Assembly: GCF_001981305.1 (NCBI RefSeq)
Contig: NZ_MSCW01000008.1
Span: forward strand, 124,001-188,000
Length of the DNA: 64,000 nucleotides
Direction: 5' to 3'
Source of the DNA: Marinobacter lutaoensis
GTDB lineage: Bacteria; Pseudomonadota; Gammaproteobacteria; Pseudomonadales; Oleiphilaceae
Position numbers and translations under genes: made by a program. Below the pieces are notes generated by a model. The model saw only the letters and a program-made list of their open reading frames with translations. It had not been told where the DNA came from and ran no database searches. Positions 20,670 through 30,521 of this stretch are shown here, in pieces (position 1 is the first letter of the stretch; every line of letters starts with the position of its first letter).

Positions 20670-23600
20670 TGTCGGACAACGCCATGGCGCTGTCGCGCCG
20701 CTTCCTGGGCCTGAGCGTCGATAAGCGGCGGCTGTTCCTGGGCCAGTTGCAACGCCAGGGGCTGGATCTGTCGGCGCTGCCGATTCCTTCCGACGTGGCG
20801 GGAGCCGTTAGCCCCGCTTCCTACGCCCAGCAGCGGCTCTGGTTCATCGAACAGCTGGAGCCGGGCAACCCCGCCTACCATCTGCCCGGCGTCCTGCGAC
20901 TGCGGGGGCCGCTGGACCGGTCGGCCTTGCAACAGGCATTCGATACCCTGGCCCGGCGTCACCACAGTCTGCGTACCCGGTTCCAGGCGGACGAGGGGGG
21001 CGACCCGGTGCAGGTGGTTGAGCCCGGGATCGAAGTGAACATCGAATCCCTGAGCGCGCGGACCGATGCCGAGTTCGAGGCCCAGGTCCGGGAGCTCGCA
21101 CGGCGCCCCTTTGATCTGACCGAAGCACCGCTGTGGCGGGTGGCCCTGGTCCGGATGGGCGAGCAGGACCACCGGCTGGTGTTGTGCCTGCACCACCTCA
21201 TCGCCGACGGCTGGTCGATCCAGGTGTTGCTGTCCGAGTTCGCCCAGGGCTACCGGGCCGCTGTGGCCGGCCAGGCGCCGGAGCTGCCGCCGTTGCCGCT
21301 GCAGTATCCGGACGTGGCGCTGTGGCAGCGGCGGGCGTTGGAAGCCGGTGCCGGCGAGGCGGACCTGGCCTACTGGCAGGAGCGGCTGGCGGACGAGCCG
21401 CCGGTGCTGGAGCTGCCCGCCGATCACCCCCGGCCGGCCCGTCAGTCCTTCCGGGGCGGCCGCCATCATTTCGTCCTGAACGATACCCTGGTGCAGGGGC
21501 TGAATGCCCTGGCCCGGGCCCAGGGCACCACTTTCTTCACCGTCATGCTGGCGGCCTACAAGGTGCTGCTGCACCGGCTCAGTGGCCAGACCGACCTGAG
21601 CGTTGGGGTACCGGTGGCCGGACGGGAACGGCCGGAGCTGGAAGGGCTGATCGGATTCTTCGTCAACACCTTGGTACTGCGCAGCGAGCTGGCGGCCGAC
21701 GATCGTTTCGAGTCGGTGCTCGCCCGTGAACGGACCCTGGCCAGGGAAGCCCAGGCGCATCAGGCGGTGCCCTTTGAGCAGCTGCTGGACCACCTGCGGC
21801 CGGATCGAAGCCTCAGCCACAACCCGTTGTTCCAGGTGCTGTACAACCACCAGCAGCGGGACACTGAAAGCCTGGAACTGGCGCCGGGCCTGCGGGCCGA
21901 GTTGCTGTCCCTGGATACCGGCGCCGCTCAGTTCGACCTGGCCCTGCACACCTGGACCCTGGCGAACGGCCAGGTGGGCGGCAACTGGAACTACGCCCTC
22001 GACCTGTTCGAGGCGGAGACGGTGGCCCGCCTGCACCGGGGATTCGAGCAGCTGCTGCGCCAGATAGTGGCCGAGCCGGAGCGGGCCATCGGCGACTACG
22101 ACCTGTGCACGCCGGAAGACCGTCAGCGGCTGCGGAGCTGGAACGCCACCGCTGTGGACTACGGGACGCCGGAGCCGGTGCACCGGCAGTTCGAGCGGCA
22201 GGCCGCGGCACACCCGGAGCGGGAGGCGCTGGTGTTTGGCGAGCAGCGCCTGAGCTATGGCGAGCTGGACCGGGCGGCGAACCGCCTGGCCCATGCCCTG
22301 ATCGAACAGGGCGTGGGCCCGGACCAGCTGGTGGGCGTGGCGGCGCAGCGGTCGGTGGCCCTGGTGGTGGCGCTGTACGCCATCCACAAGGCCGGGGCGG
22401 CCTACGTCCCGATCGACCCGGAGCATCCGCCGGCGCGCCAGCGCCAGGTCCTGACCGACGCCGGCGTGCGCTTGGTGCTGAGCCACGACCCGGTGCAGTC
22501 GCAGCTGCCGGCGGTGGCGGGCGTGACCGTGTACAACCTGGACCGGTGGGACCTGTCGTCGCAGCCGGAGACGGCGCCGGCGGTGCGCATCCACCCGCAG
22601 CAGCGGGCCTACGTCATCTACACCTCCGGCTCCACCGGCCGGCCCAAGGGCGTGGCCAACAGCCACGCGGCGCTGTACAACCGCCTGCAGTGGATGCAGG
22701 CGGCGTACGGTTTGAGCGCGGACGACGCGGTGTTGCAGAAGACCCCGTACAGCTTCGACGTATCGGTGTGGGAGTTCTTCTGGCCCCTGATGACCGGGGC
22801 GCGGCTGGTCCTGGCGGCGCCCGGCGAACACCGGGACCCGGCGGCCCTGATGGCGCGGATCGAGCGGGAGGGGATCACCACCGTGCACTTCGTGCCGTCC
22901 ATGCTGTCGGCCTTCCTGCACCAGGACGACCTGTCCGGGTGTGCCAGCCTGCGCCGGATCGTGTGCAGTGGCGAGGCCCTGCCCAGGGAACTGCAGGACC
23001 AGACCCTGCGGCGGCTGCCGCAGGTGGAACTGAACAACCTGTATGGCCCCACCGAGGCCGCCATCGACGTAAGTCACTGGCGGTGCCAGCCGGATGGACG
23101 CGCCAGCGTGCCGATCGGCCGGCCCATCGGCAACCTGCAGATCCACATCCTGGACGAGCGCCTGAACCCGCAGCCCATCGGCGTGGCGGGCGAACTGTAC
23201 ATTGGCGGGGCCGGTTTGGCGCAGGGGTACCATGGCCGACCGGAGCTGACGGCGGAGCGGTTCGTGCCGAACCCGTTCCGGCCCGGAGAGCGGCTGTACC
23301 GCAGCGGTGACTTGGCGCGCTGGTGCGCCGACGGCAGCGTGGAGTACCTGGGACGCCTGGACCATCAGATCAAGCTTCGGGGCCTGCGGATCGAACTGGG
23401 GGAAATCGAATCGGTACTGCGGGAGGCGGCGGGCGTGACCGACGCCGTGGTGGTGGCCCGGGACGGGCGCCTGGTGGGGTACGTGCAGAGTCCGGCCCAG
23501 ACCGTGTCGCCGGAGGCCTTGCGGGCGGGCCTGAAAGAACGGTTGCCGGAGTACATGGTGCCGTCGCAGCTGATGGTCCTGGCGCAGTTCCCGCTGTCGG

Positions 23601-26600
23601 CCAATGGCAAGCTGGACCGCAAGGCGTTGCCGGAGCCGGAGCGGGAGACGGTGGCGTACGAGGCGCCGGTGGGGGAGACCGAACAGGCCCTGGCGTTGCT
23701 GTGGCAGGAGTTGCTGGGGGTGGCGCGGGTTGGCCGACAGGACAATTTCTTTGCGCTCGGGGGCGATTCGATCCAGAGCCTGCGGGTGGTGGCCCGGGCC
23801 AAGCGCCTGGGCATCGGACTGACCCCGAGACAGGTGTTTGAGCACCAGACCATCGCCGACCTGGCCCGGGTGGCGTCCCAGGCCGACACTCGCTCTCACC
23901 ACGTGGTGGTGGAACAGCGTTTCCCGCTCACGCCGATCCAGCACTGGTTCTTCGAACAGGCCATGCCGCAGCCGGATCATTGGAATCAGGCACTGCTGCT
24001 CAGGCCCCGGCAGCCCCTGGACGGCGATGCCCTGGCCCGGGCCCTGGTGGCGGTGTATCGGCACCACGATGCCCTGCGGCTCCGGTTTGTCCGGGAGCAG
24101 GGGCAATGGCATCAGTACTACGCGGCCGCGGCGGATGGGCATGACCTGCTCTGGCGCCGGGACACGGACGCAGCGGAACTGACGGCAGCATGCGATCAGG
24201 CCCAGGCCAGCCTGGACCTGGCTCGGGGGCCCTTGCTCCGGGCGCTGCACGCGCGCCTGACGGACGGCTCCGAACGGTTGCTGCTGGTGGTGCATCACTT
24301 GGCGATCGACGGCGTGTCCTGGCGCATTCTGCTGGATGACCTGATGCAGGCCTATCGCCAGGCGGTTCAGGGCGAAACGATCGACCTCGGCCCGAAGGGC
24401 CTGCCGTTCCAGGCCTGGGCGGAACAGTTACCGACCGCTTGGGACGCGGACCTGCTCGCGGCCGAGGCCGACACTTGGTCGTCACTGCCGGCGCCAGTGC
24501 CCTTGCCCGGCGTACGCCCGGAGGGTGCCAACACGGTGGCTCACCTGGCCCGGGTCAACTGGACGTTGCCCAAGGCCCTGACCCGGGAGCTGCTGACCGA
24601 CGCCCCCAGAGCCTGGCGCACCCAGATCAGCGATCTGCTGCTGACCGCACTGGGCGAAGCCCTGCATCGCTGGACCGGTCAGCCGGAGCACGTCGTGGCC
24701 CTGGAAGGCCACGGCCGCGAGCCCCTGACGGCGTCGCAGGACCTGAGCCGGACCCTGGGCTGGTTCACCAGCCTGTATCCGGTGCGCCTGATCGGCGGTG
24801 GCGATCTGCTGACCAACCTCAAGACAACCAAGGAAAGCCTGCGCCGGATTCCCAGGGGCGGCCTGGGTTATGGCGTGCTGAAGTACCTCAAGGGGCGTGA
24901 TGACCTGCCCGGACTCGACGGTGCCGTACTGTTCAACTACCTCGGCCAGGTGGACGGCGACGGTGCCACCGAACTGGAGCCGGCCCCGGAAGCACCCGGC
25001 GCCATGAGGGCGCCGGACGCACCCCTGGGGTTTGAACTGTCCCTGGATGGCCAGGTCCGCGAGGGCGTCCTGTCATTCAGCTGCAGTTACAGTCGCGCGC
25101 GCTACGACGAAACGGCCATCGCTCGGCTGATGGCCCACCTGCGCGAGGCTCTGGAGGCGGTCGTGGCCACCTGCCGGGAAAGCGCGGGCGTGACGCCGTC
25201 GGACTTCCCCCTGGTTTCGCTCGATCCGGCGACCCTGGAGGCCCTGCCGGTCTCTCCCGACGCCATCGAGGACGTCTTGCCGCTGACACCGATGCAGCAG
25301 GGGCTGTTGTTCCACAGTGCGCTGGAGCGGACCTCCGCTGCCTACGTCAATCAGGTGTCGGTGACCCTGGACGACCTGCCGTTGGCCGAATTCAAGGCGG
25401 CCTGGCAGGCGGCGGTGGCGCGCCATCCGGTACTCCGTGCCGCCTTCCTGTCATTGCCCGGTGCCCCGGCCCCGGTACAGTTGATCCGGCGCGACCTGAC
25501 CTTGCCGATCCGGGAACTGGACTGGCGGAGACAGGCCCCGATGACCCTGGACGCCCTGTGCCAGCAGGAGCGGGAGCAGCCTTTTGACCTGGCGAGCCCG
25601 CCCCTGATGAGGCTGACGCTGGTGCGGCTGGGCAAGTACCGCTGGCAGATGGTCTGGACCCTGCACCACATTCTGCTGGATGGCTGGAGCAGCGCCGCGC
25701 TGCTGGCCGAGGTGCTGACCGAAACCCAGGGCGGACATCCGACCCGGCCGGCCCCCTACCGGGACTACTTCCAGTGGCTGGCCAACCGTGATGCCGCCGC
25801 CAGTGAACGGTTCTGGCGCGACCAGCTGAAGGATCTGTCCGAACCGACCCGGTTGGCGCCACTGTTGGCCGGTCCCGACACCGTACCGACGCAAAACGCT
25901 GGCCTGGCGACCGTGACCCTGGCACCGGACCCGGCGCCGCTGCAGACGTTCGCGCGGCAGCGTCAGGTCACGCTCAATACCCTGGTACAGGCCGCCTGGA
26001 CCCTGATTCTGCAACGCTATACCGGCTCGCGTCAGGTGACGTTCGGAGCCACGGTGTCCGGCCGGCCGGCGGCCGTGACGGGGATGGAGCATCAGCTCGG
26101 ACTGTTCATCAATACGCTGCCGGTGCGCCAGGCACCGGCACCGGAACAGCGGCTGGGGGACTGGTTGCAACAACTGCAGGCCCACAACCTGGCGCTGCGC
26201 GAGAATGAACACACGCCCTTGTATCAGATCCAGCAATACGCGGGCCTGTCCGGCCGGGAACTGTTCGACACCCTGCTGGTGTTCGAGAACTTCCCGGTGG
26301 ACGAGGCGCTGCGCAACGGGGAAGCGACGCCCCGGGTTGGAAACCTGAAGATCAGTGAGCAGACCCACTACCCCCTGAGCCTGGCGGTCGAGAACGGCCC
26401 CCGGGGGCTGCGGCTGCATTTGCATTACCGCAACGACCAGGTATCCCCGGCTCGGGCCGAGGCGTTGGCCGGCCATCTTCAGGCTCTGCTGGCCGCCCTG
26501 GTGGATGGCGATAATCCGTGCCTGTCGGACCTGCCCCTGCTGACGGAGGCGGAGCGCCGGACATGGGCGGCCTGGAACCGCCCGCCGCAGCCGCTGCCGG

Positions 26601-29600
26601 ACGACCGGCCGGTGCCCGAACGGATCGCCGAGCAGGCCCGGCAGCGGCCGGAGGCGGTGGCGGTGGTGCACGGAGCGGAGCGCATCAGCTTCGGCGAGTT
26701 CGAGGCCCGGGCCAACCGTTTGGCGCACTGGCTGAGAGCCCGGGGCGTGGGCGCCGAACACCGGGTGGGTGTGGCGCTGGAGCGGGGCATACCGATGCTG
26801 GTGGCGCTGTACGCCGTTCACAAGGCGGGCGCGGCCTACCTGCCCCTGGACCCGGACTACCCGGGAGAACGCCTGCGCTACATGCTCGAAGACGCTGGCG
26901 CGCGGCTGCTGCTGAGCCACGGCCCGGCCCTGGCCCGCCTGCCGTCGGTGCCGGGGGTCGAGACGGTGGACTTGGAATCGCTGTCCCTGGCCGCCCAGCC
27001 GGCGACGGCGCCGGCGGTGCGCCTGCACCCGGAGCAGCTGGCCTACCTGATCTACACCTCCGGCTCCACCGGCCGTCCCAAGGGCGTGGCGGTGCCCCAC
27101 GGTCCGCTGGCGATGCACTGCCAGGCCATTGGTGCCCGCTACGGCCTGACCCCGGAGGACCGGGAGCTGCACTTCCTGTCCATCAGCTTCGACGGTGCCC
27201 ACGAGCGCTGGCTGACCGCCCTGAGCCACGGCACCCGCCTGGTCCTGCGGGACCAGGCGCTGTGGAGCGTCCAGGAGACCTACGACTGCCTGATGCGCGA
27301 GGGCATCACCGTGGCGGCCTTCCCGCCGAGCTACCTGCGTCAGCTGGCCGAATGGGCGGAACTGAAAGGCCAACCGCCGGGGGTTCGCACCTACTGCTTC
27401 GCGGGTGAAGCGTTCAGCCGTCAGATGCTCCGGCACGCCATCGAGCACCTGCGACCGGAGTGGATCATCAACGGTTACGGCCCGACCGAAACCGTGGTCA
27501 CCCCGACCCTGTGGCGGGTGCCGGCGGAGACGGCGGACTTCGACAGCGCCTACGCGCCGATCGGCGACTTGGTGGGCGCCCGCCAGGGCTACGTTCTGGA
27601 CCCGGACCTGAACCTGCTGCCGCCGGGCGTGGCGGGCGAGCTGTACCTGGGCGGCGCCTTGGCGCGGGGTTACCTGGACCGTCCGGGGGCCACGGCGGAA
27701 CGGTTCGTGCCGAACCCGTTCCGTCCCGGAGAGCGGCTGTACCGCACCGGCGACCGGGTACGCCTGAACCGCGAGGGCCAGCTGGAGTATCTGGGTCGGA
27801 TGGACCAGCAGGTGAAACTGCGGGGCTTCCGGATCGAGATTGGTGAAGTGGAAGCGGCGCTGAAGTCATGTTCAGGGGTCAAGGACGCCCTGGCGGCGGT
27901 GAAGGAGACCGGGGCGGGTCCGCGTCTGGTGGGGTACGTGTCTGGAGACGGTCTGGAGGAACGGTCCCTGAAGGCGTGGCTGCGAGAGCGGCTGCCGGAG
28001 TACATGGTGCCGTCGCACCTGATGGTACTGGAGCGGCTGCCGCAGCTGCCCAACGGCAAGCTGGACCGCAACGCCCTGCCGGAGCCGGCCGCTGCCCCGC
28101 GGACGCGGGAGGCGCCCCGGGGCGACCGGGAGTGCCTGCTGGCCGAACAGTGGCAGGCGGTGCTCGGTGTCGAGCAGATCAGCCGGGAGGACAGCTTCTT
28201 CGAGCTGGGCGGCGACTCGATTCAGTCGCTGGGCCTGATCACCCGGCTGCGCCAGGCCGGCTGGCGCCTGACGCCGAAGGCGGTGTTCCTGAACCCGCAG
28301 CTGTCGGCGATGGCCGCCGTCCTGGAACCGCTGGAAGAGGCGGCTGCCGTCACCGCCACGGTGGCCCGTGGCGAGCTGCCGCCGACGCCGATCCAGGCCC
28401 ATTTCTTCGGACAACCGATGCGTGATCCCTCGCACTGGAACCAGACGCTGCTGTTCCGGATCCGGCGGCCGCTGGCGAGCCGCCCCCTGCGGGCGGCGGT
28501 CCAGGCATTGATCGACCGGCACGACGCCCTGAGGCTCGGCTTCCGGCGGCAGCCGGACGGCTGGTGCGCGTTTTACCGGGAGCGGGAGTCCGCCGACCGG
28601 CTGCTTCGGGTGGTGAACTTGGAGCGTCGGGAGGACCTTGAGGACACCTGCGCCGCCGCCCAGCGGGGCTTCGACCTGGCCGAGGGGCCGCTTGCCGCGG
28701 TGGTTCCGGTGAACCTGCCGGATGGCGGCCAGCGCCTGCTGCTGAGTGCGCACCACCTGATCGTCGATGGGGTGTCCTGGCGCATCCTGCTGGAGGACTT
28801 GGCCCGGGCCTATTCGCAGGCGGAAGCGGGCCAGGTGCCGGAGCTCGGGAGCCCCGGTGCCCGCTATCAAGACTGGGCCCTGCACCTGCACAAGGCCATC
28901 CGGTCCGGCCATTGGCACGCCGAACTGGATCACTGGGCGGCGCTGGCCGAGGGCCTGGAAGCCTGGCCGGTGGATAACCCGGACGGCCGCAATGCCACCA
29001 TCGACGCCAGTCACTGCCAGTGGCAACTGTCGGCGGAGCGGACCCGCCGGCTGCTGCGGGAGACCCTGGCGGCCCGCTCCGCCGGGATTGACGACCTGTT
29101 GCTGGCGGCCCTGGCCGAGGGACTGCACCGCTGGGCCGGCCTGACTCAGCCGCTGGTGGCGGTGGAAGGTCACGGCCGCGAGCCGGTGGATGAAACCCTG
29201 GATGTCAGCCGGACCCTAGGCTGGTTTACCAGCCTCTACCCGCTGCGGCTGAGGGCCACCGGGGATCCCGAAACCACCTTCGATGCCGTTCGCCAGATTC
29301 GCTCCGGGGTTCCGGGTAAGGGGCTGGGGTACGGTGCCCTGCGCTACCTGGCCGAGCCGGAAGTACGGGCACGTCTGGCCCGGGTGCCGGAACCGCTGCT
29401 GGCGTTCAACTACCTCGGTCAGTTCGACGAGGCCCTGGCTGGGGATCGGTTCGAACTGGCCGAGGAGTCCCCGGGCGAGCCGGTCAACCCCTGGACGCCG
29501 CTGGCACGGGAGTTTGAGATCAACGGCCAGATCCATCAGGGGCGCCTGACGCTGAGCTGCCGCTACAGCAGCCAGCGTTACCGCCGGCGTACGGTCCAGC

Positions 29601-30412
29601 GCCTGCTGGACGCGGTCGGCCGCGCGCTCGATGCCCTGATCGACGCCACTCCGGCCCGTGTCGAACCGGTTTCCGGGACACGGTCGGTGGCGCCTGCCGG
29701 CGAGCCCGATCCGCTGGTGCGACTGGCCCGGGGGCCGGCGTCCGGACCGGTGCTGTTCTGTCCGCATCCGGTCAGCGGCACCGTGGTGGGCTACTACCCC
29801 CTGGCCCGTCGCCTGTCCGGGCACTGGCAGGTCTGGGGAATGCAGAACCGGCAGATCGTGGATTCACGCTGGCGCGACCGTTCTCTTGCGGCCATGGCCC
29901 GGGATTACGTCCGGGCCCTGCTGAAGCAGCAGCCCCAGGGACCCTACCACCTGCTGGGCTGGTCCATGGGCGGTGCCCTGGCACTGGAAATGGCAACGTT
30001 GCTGGAGCGGCTCGGTCGCACCGTGGCCTTTGTCGGGCTGGCCGACGGCTATGTGCCGGGCGCCGGTCAGCCCCGGGCTGGGGAGGGCCCGGGGCCCGCG
30101 CCCGAGGGCGTTGGGGAAGACCAGTGGCAGCAGCTGCTGGCGCTGGAGCAGCACCTGCGGCAGCTGGCCCGGGAGCACCATCCGCCCCGGCCGCTGAAGG
30201 CGCCGGTTCATGCCTGGTGGGCGAGCCGCTCCCCCGAGAGTAATGACAACGCGGAGGCGTTGCTGGCGCAGGCCATCGGCGGTCCGCTGGCGTCCTCGAC
30301 CTGGCTGGATACGGACCATCTGGGCATCGTGCGCGAGGCCCGGTTCCTGGACCAGGTTGCCGCCTGCCTGGAGCGTCTGGCGCCGCCGGTCCCCGAGCCT
30401 TCATGCGAATGA
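20669..30412 (+). CDS. NRPS 2: C-A(Ser)-T-E / C-A(hydroxyornithine?)-T-E-TE (siderophore completion)
   Basis: 3247 residues; the ATG overlaps the previous stop (TAATG). Order: condensation (HHLIADG, ~175); adenylation (~650), code read as DVWHVSLIDK, a serine code; carrier (~1030); epimerase (HHLAIDGVSW ~1208, EGHGRE ~1346); condensation (HHILLDG, ~1665); adenylation (~2129), code read as DGEACAGVTK; carrier (~2514); epimerase (~2695, EGHGRE ~2832); thioesterase with GWSMGG (Ser3099), a downstream Asp and DTDHLG. The last code is not one I can match with certainty; pvdA and the acetyltransferase make acetyl-hydroxyornithine the likely substrate. Both epimerases look active, so Ser and the last residue should be D. 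Confidence 0.93.
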   Translation: MSDNAMALSRRFLGLSVDKRRLFLGQLQRQGLDLSALPIPSDVAGAVSPASYAQQRLWFIEQLEPGNPAYHLPGVLRLRGPLDRSALQQAFDTLARRHHSLRTRFQADEGGDPVQVVEPGIEVNIESLSARTDAEFEAQVRELARRPFDLTEAPLWRVALVRMGEQDHRLVLCLHHLIADGWSIQVLLSEFAQGYRAAVAGQAPELPPLPLQYPDVALWQRRALEAGAGEADLAYWQERLADEPPVLELPADHPRPARQSFRGGRHHFVLNDTLVQGLNALARAQGTTFFTVMLAAYKVLLHRLSGQTDLSVGVPVAGRERPELEGLIGFFVNTLVLRSELAADDRFESVLARERTLAREAQAHQAVPFEQLLDHLRPDRSLSHNPLFQVLYNHQQRDTESLELAPGLRAELLSLDTGAAQFDLALHTWTLANGQVGGNWNYALDLFEAETVARLHRGFEQLLRQIVAEPERAIGDYDLCTPEDRQRLRSWNATAVDYGTPEPVHRQFERQAAAHPEREALVFGEQRLSYGELDRAANRLAHALIEQGVGPDQLVGVAAQRSVALVVALYAIHKAGAAYVPIDPEHPPARQRQVLTDAGVRLVLSHDPVQSQLPAVAGVTVYNLDRWDLSSQPETAPAVRIHPQQRAYVIYTSGSTGRPKGVANSHAALYNRLQWMQAAYGLSADDAVLQKTPYSFDVSVWEFFWPLMTGARLVLAAPGEHRDPAALMARIEREGITTVHFVPSMLSAFLHQDDLSGCASLRRIVCSGEALPRELQDQTLRRLPQVELNNLYGPTEAAIDVSHWRCQPDGRASVPIGRPIGNLQIHILDERLNPQPIGVAGELYIGGAGLAQGYHGRPELTAERFVPNPFRPGERLYRSGDLARWCADGSVEYLGRLDHQIKLRGLRIELGEIESVLREAAGVTDAVVVARDGRLVGYVQSPAQTVSPEALRAGLKERLPEYMVPSQLMVLAQFPLSANGKLDRKALPEPERETVAYEAPVGETEQALALLWQELLGVARVGRQDNFFALGGDSIQSLRVVARAKRLGIGLTPRQVFEHQTIADLARVASQADTRSHHVVVEQRFPLTPIQHWFFEQAMPQPDHWNQALLLRPRQPLDGDALARALVAVYRHHDALRLRFVREQGQWHQYYAAAADGHDLLWRRDTDAAELTAACDQAQASLDLARGPLLRALHARLTDGSERLLLVVHHLAIDGVSWRILLDDLMQAYRQAVQGETIDLGPKGLPFQAWAEQLPTAWDADLLAAEADTWSSLPAPVPLPGVRPEGANTVAHLARVNWTLPKALTRELLTDAPRAWRTQISDLLLTALGEALHRWTGQPEHVVALEGHGREPLTASQDLSRTLGWFTSLYPVRLIGGGDLLTNLKTTKESLRRIPRGGLGYGVLKYLKGRDDLPGLDGAVLFNYLGQVDGDGATELEPAPEAPGAMRAPDAPLGFELSLDGQVREGVLSFSCSYSRARYDETAIARLMAHLREALEAVVATCRESAGVTPSDFPLVSLDPATLEALPVSPDAIEDVLPLTPMQQGLLFHSALERTSAAYVNQVSVTLDDLPLAEFKAAWQAAVARHPVLRAAFLSLPGAPAPVQLIRRDLTLPIRELDWRRQAPMTLDALCQQEREQPFDLASPPLMRLTLVRLGKYRWQMVWTLHHILLDGWSSAALLAEVLTETQGGHPTRPAPYRDYFQWLANRDAAASERFWRDQLKDLSEPTRLAPLLAGPDTVPTQNAGLATVTLAPDPAPLQTFARQRQVTLNTLVQAAWTLILQRYTGSRQVTFGATVSGRPAAVTGMEHQLGLFINTLPVRQAPAPEQRLGDWLQQLQAHNLALRENEHTPLYQIQQYAGLSGRELFDTLLVFENFPVDEALRNGEATPRVGNLKISEQTHYPLSLAVENGPRGLRLHLHYRNDQVSPARAEALAGHLQALLAALVDGDNPCLSDLPLLTEAERRTWAAWNRPPQPLPDDRPVPERIAEQARQRPEAVAVVHGAERISFGEFEARANRLAHWLRARGVGAEHRVGVALERGIPMLVALYAVHKAGAAYLPLDPDYPGERLRYMLEDAGARLLLSHGPALARLPSVPGVETVDLESLSLAAQPATAPAVRLHPEQLAYLIYTSGSTGRPKGVAVPHGPLAMHCQAIGARYGLTPEDRELHFLSISFDGAHERWLTALSHGTRLVLRDQALWSVQETYDCLMREGITVAAFPPSYLRQLAEWAELKGQPPGVRTYCFAGEAFSRQMLRHAIEHLRPEWIINGYGPTETVVTPTLWRVPAETADFDSAYAPIGDLVGARQGYVLDPDLNLLPPGVAGELYLGGALARGYLDRPGATAERFVPNPFRPGERLYRTGDRVRLNREGQLEYLGRMDQQVKLRGFRIEIGEVEAALKSCSGVKDALAAVKETGAGPRLVGYVSGDGLEERSLKAWLRERLPEYMVPSHLMVLERLPQLPNGKLDRNALPEPAAAPRTREAPRGDRECLLAEQWQAVLGVEQISREDSFFELGGDSIQSLGLITRLRQAGWRLTPKAVFLNPQLSAMAAVLEPLEEAAAVTATVARGELPPTPIQAHFFGQPMRDPSHWNQTLLFRIRRPLASRPLRAAVQALIDRHDALRLGFRRQPDGWCAFYRERESADRLLRVVNLERREDLEDTCAAAQRGFDLAEGPLAAVVPVNLPDGGQRLLLSAHHLIVDGVSWRILLEDLARAYSQAEAGQVPELGSPGARYQDWALHLHKAIRSGHWHAELDHWAALAEGLEAWPVDNPDGRNATIDASHCQWQLSAERTRRLLRETLAARSAGIDDLLLAALAEGLHRWAGLTQPLVAVEGHGREPVDETLDVSRTLGWFTSLYPLRLRATGDPETTFDAVRQIRSGVPGKGLGYGALRYLAEPEVRARLARVPEPLLAFNYLGQFDEALAGDRFELAEESPGEPVNPWTPLAREFEINGQIHQGRLTLSCRYSSQRYRRRTVQRLLDAVGRALDALIDATPARVEPVSGTRSVAPAGEPDPLVRLARGPASGPVLFCPHPVSGTVVGYYPLARRLSGHWQVWGMQNRQIVDSRWRDRSLAAMARDYVRALLKQQPQGPYHLLGWSMGGALALEMATLLERLGRTVAFVGLADGYVPGAGQPRAGEGPGPAPEGVGEDQWQQLLALEQHLRQLAREHHPPRPLKAPVHAWWASRSPESNDNAEALLAQAIGGPLASSTWLDTDHLGIVREARFLDQVAACLERLAPPVPEPSCE

Positions 30413-30427
30413 GAAGATATATCATTT
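30408..30427 (+). promoter_or_regulatory. Possible Fur box before the receptor gene
   Basis: AATGAGAAGATATATCATTT, overlapping the NRPS 2 stop, has GAT/ATC-rich dyad character but an imperfect fit and spacing. It begins a short AT-rich stretch reaching to 30450. No clear PvdS-type site is seen here. Confidence 0.35.
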
Positions 30428-30521
30428 ACATTAAAATTGATTTTCTTTAATATGAAGGCCCTTTTTTGGGGCACCGCGGGTGCCCGATGCCGGATTTTTG
30501 GACAACACACGGGACTCACTC

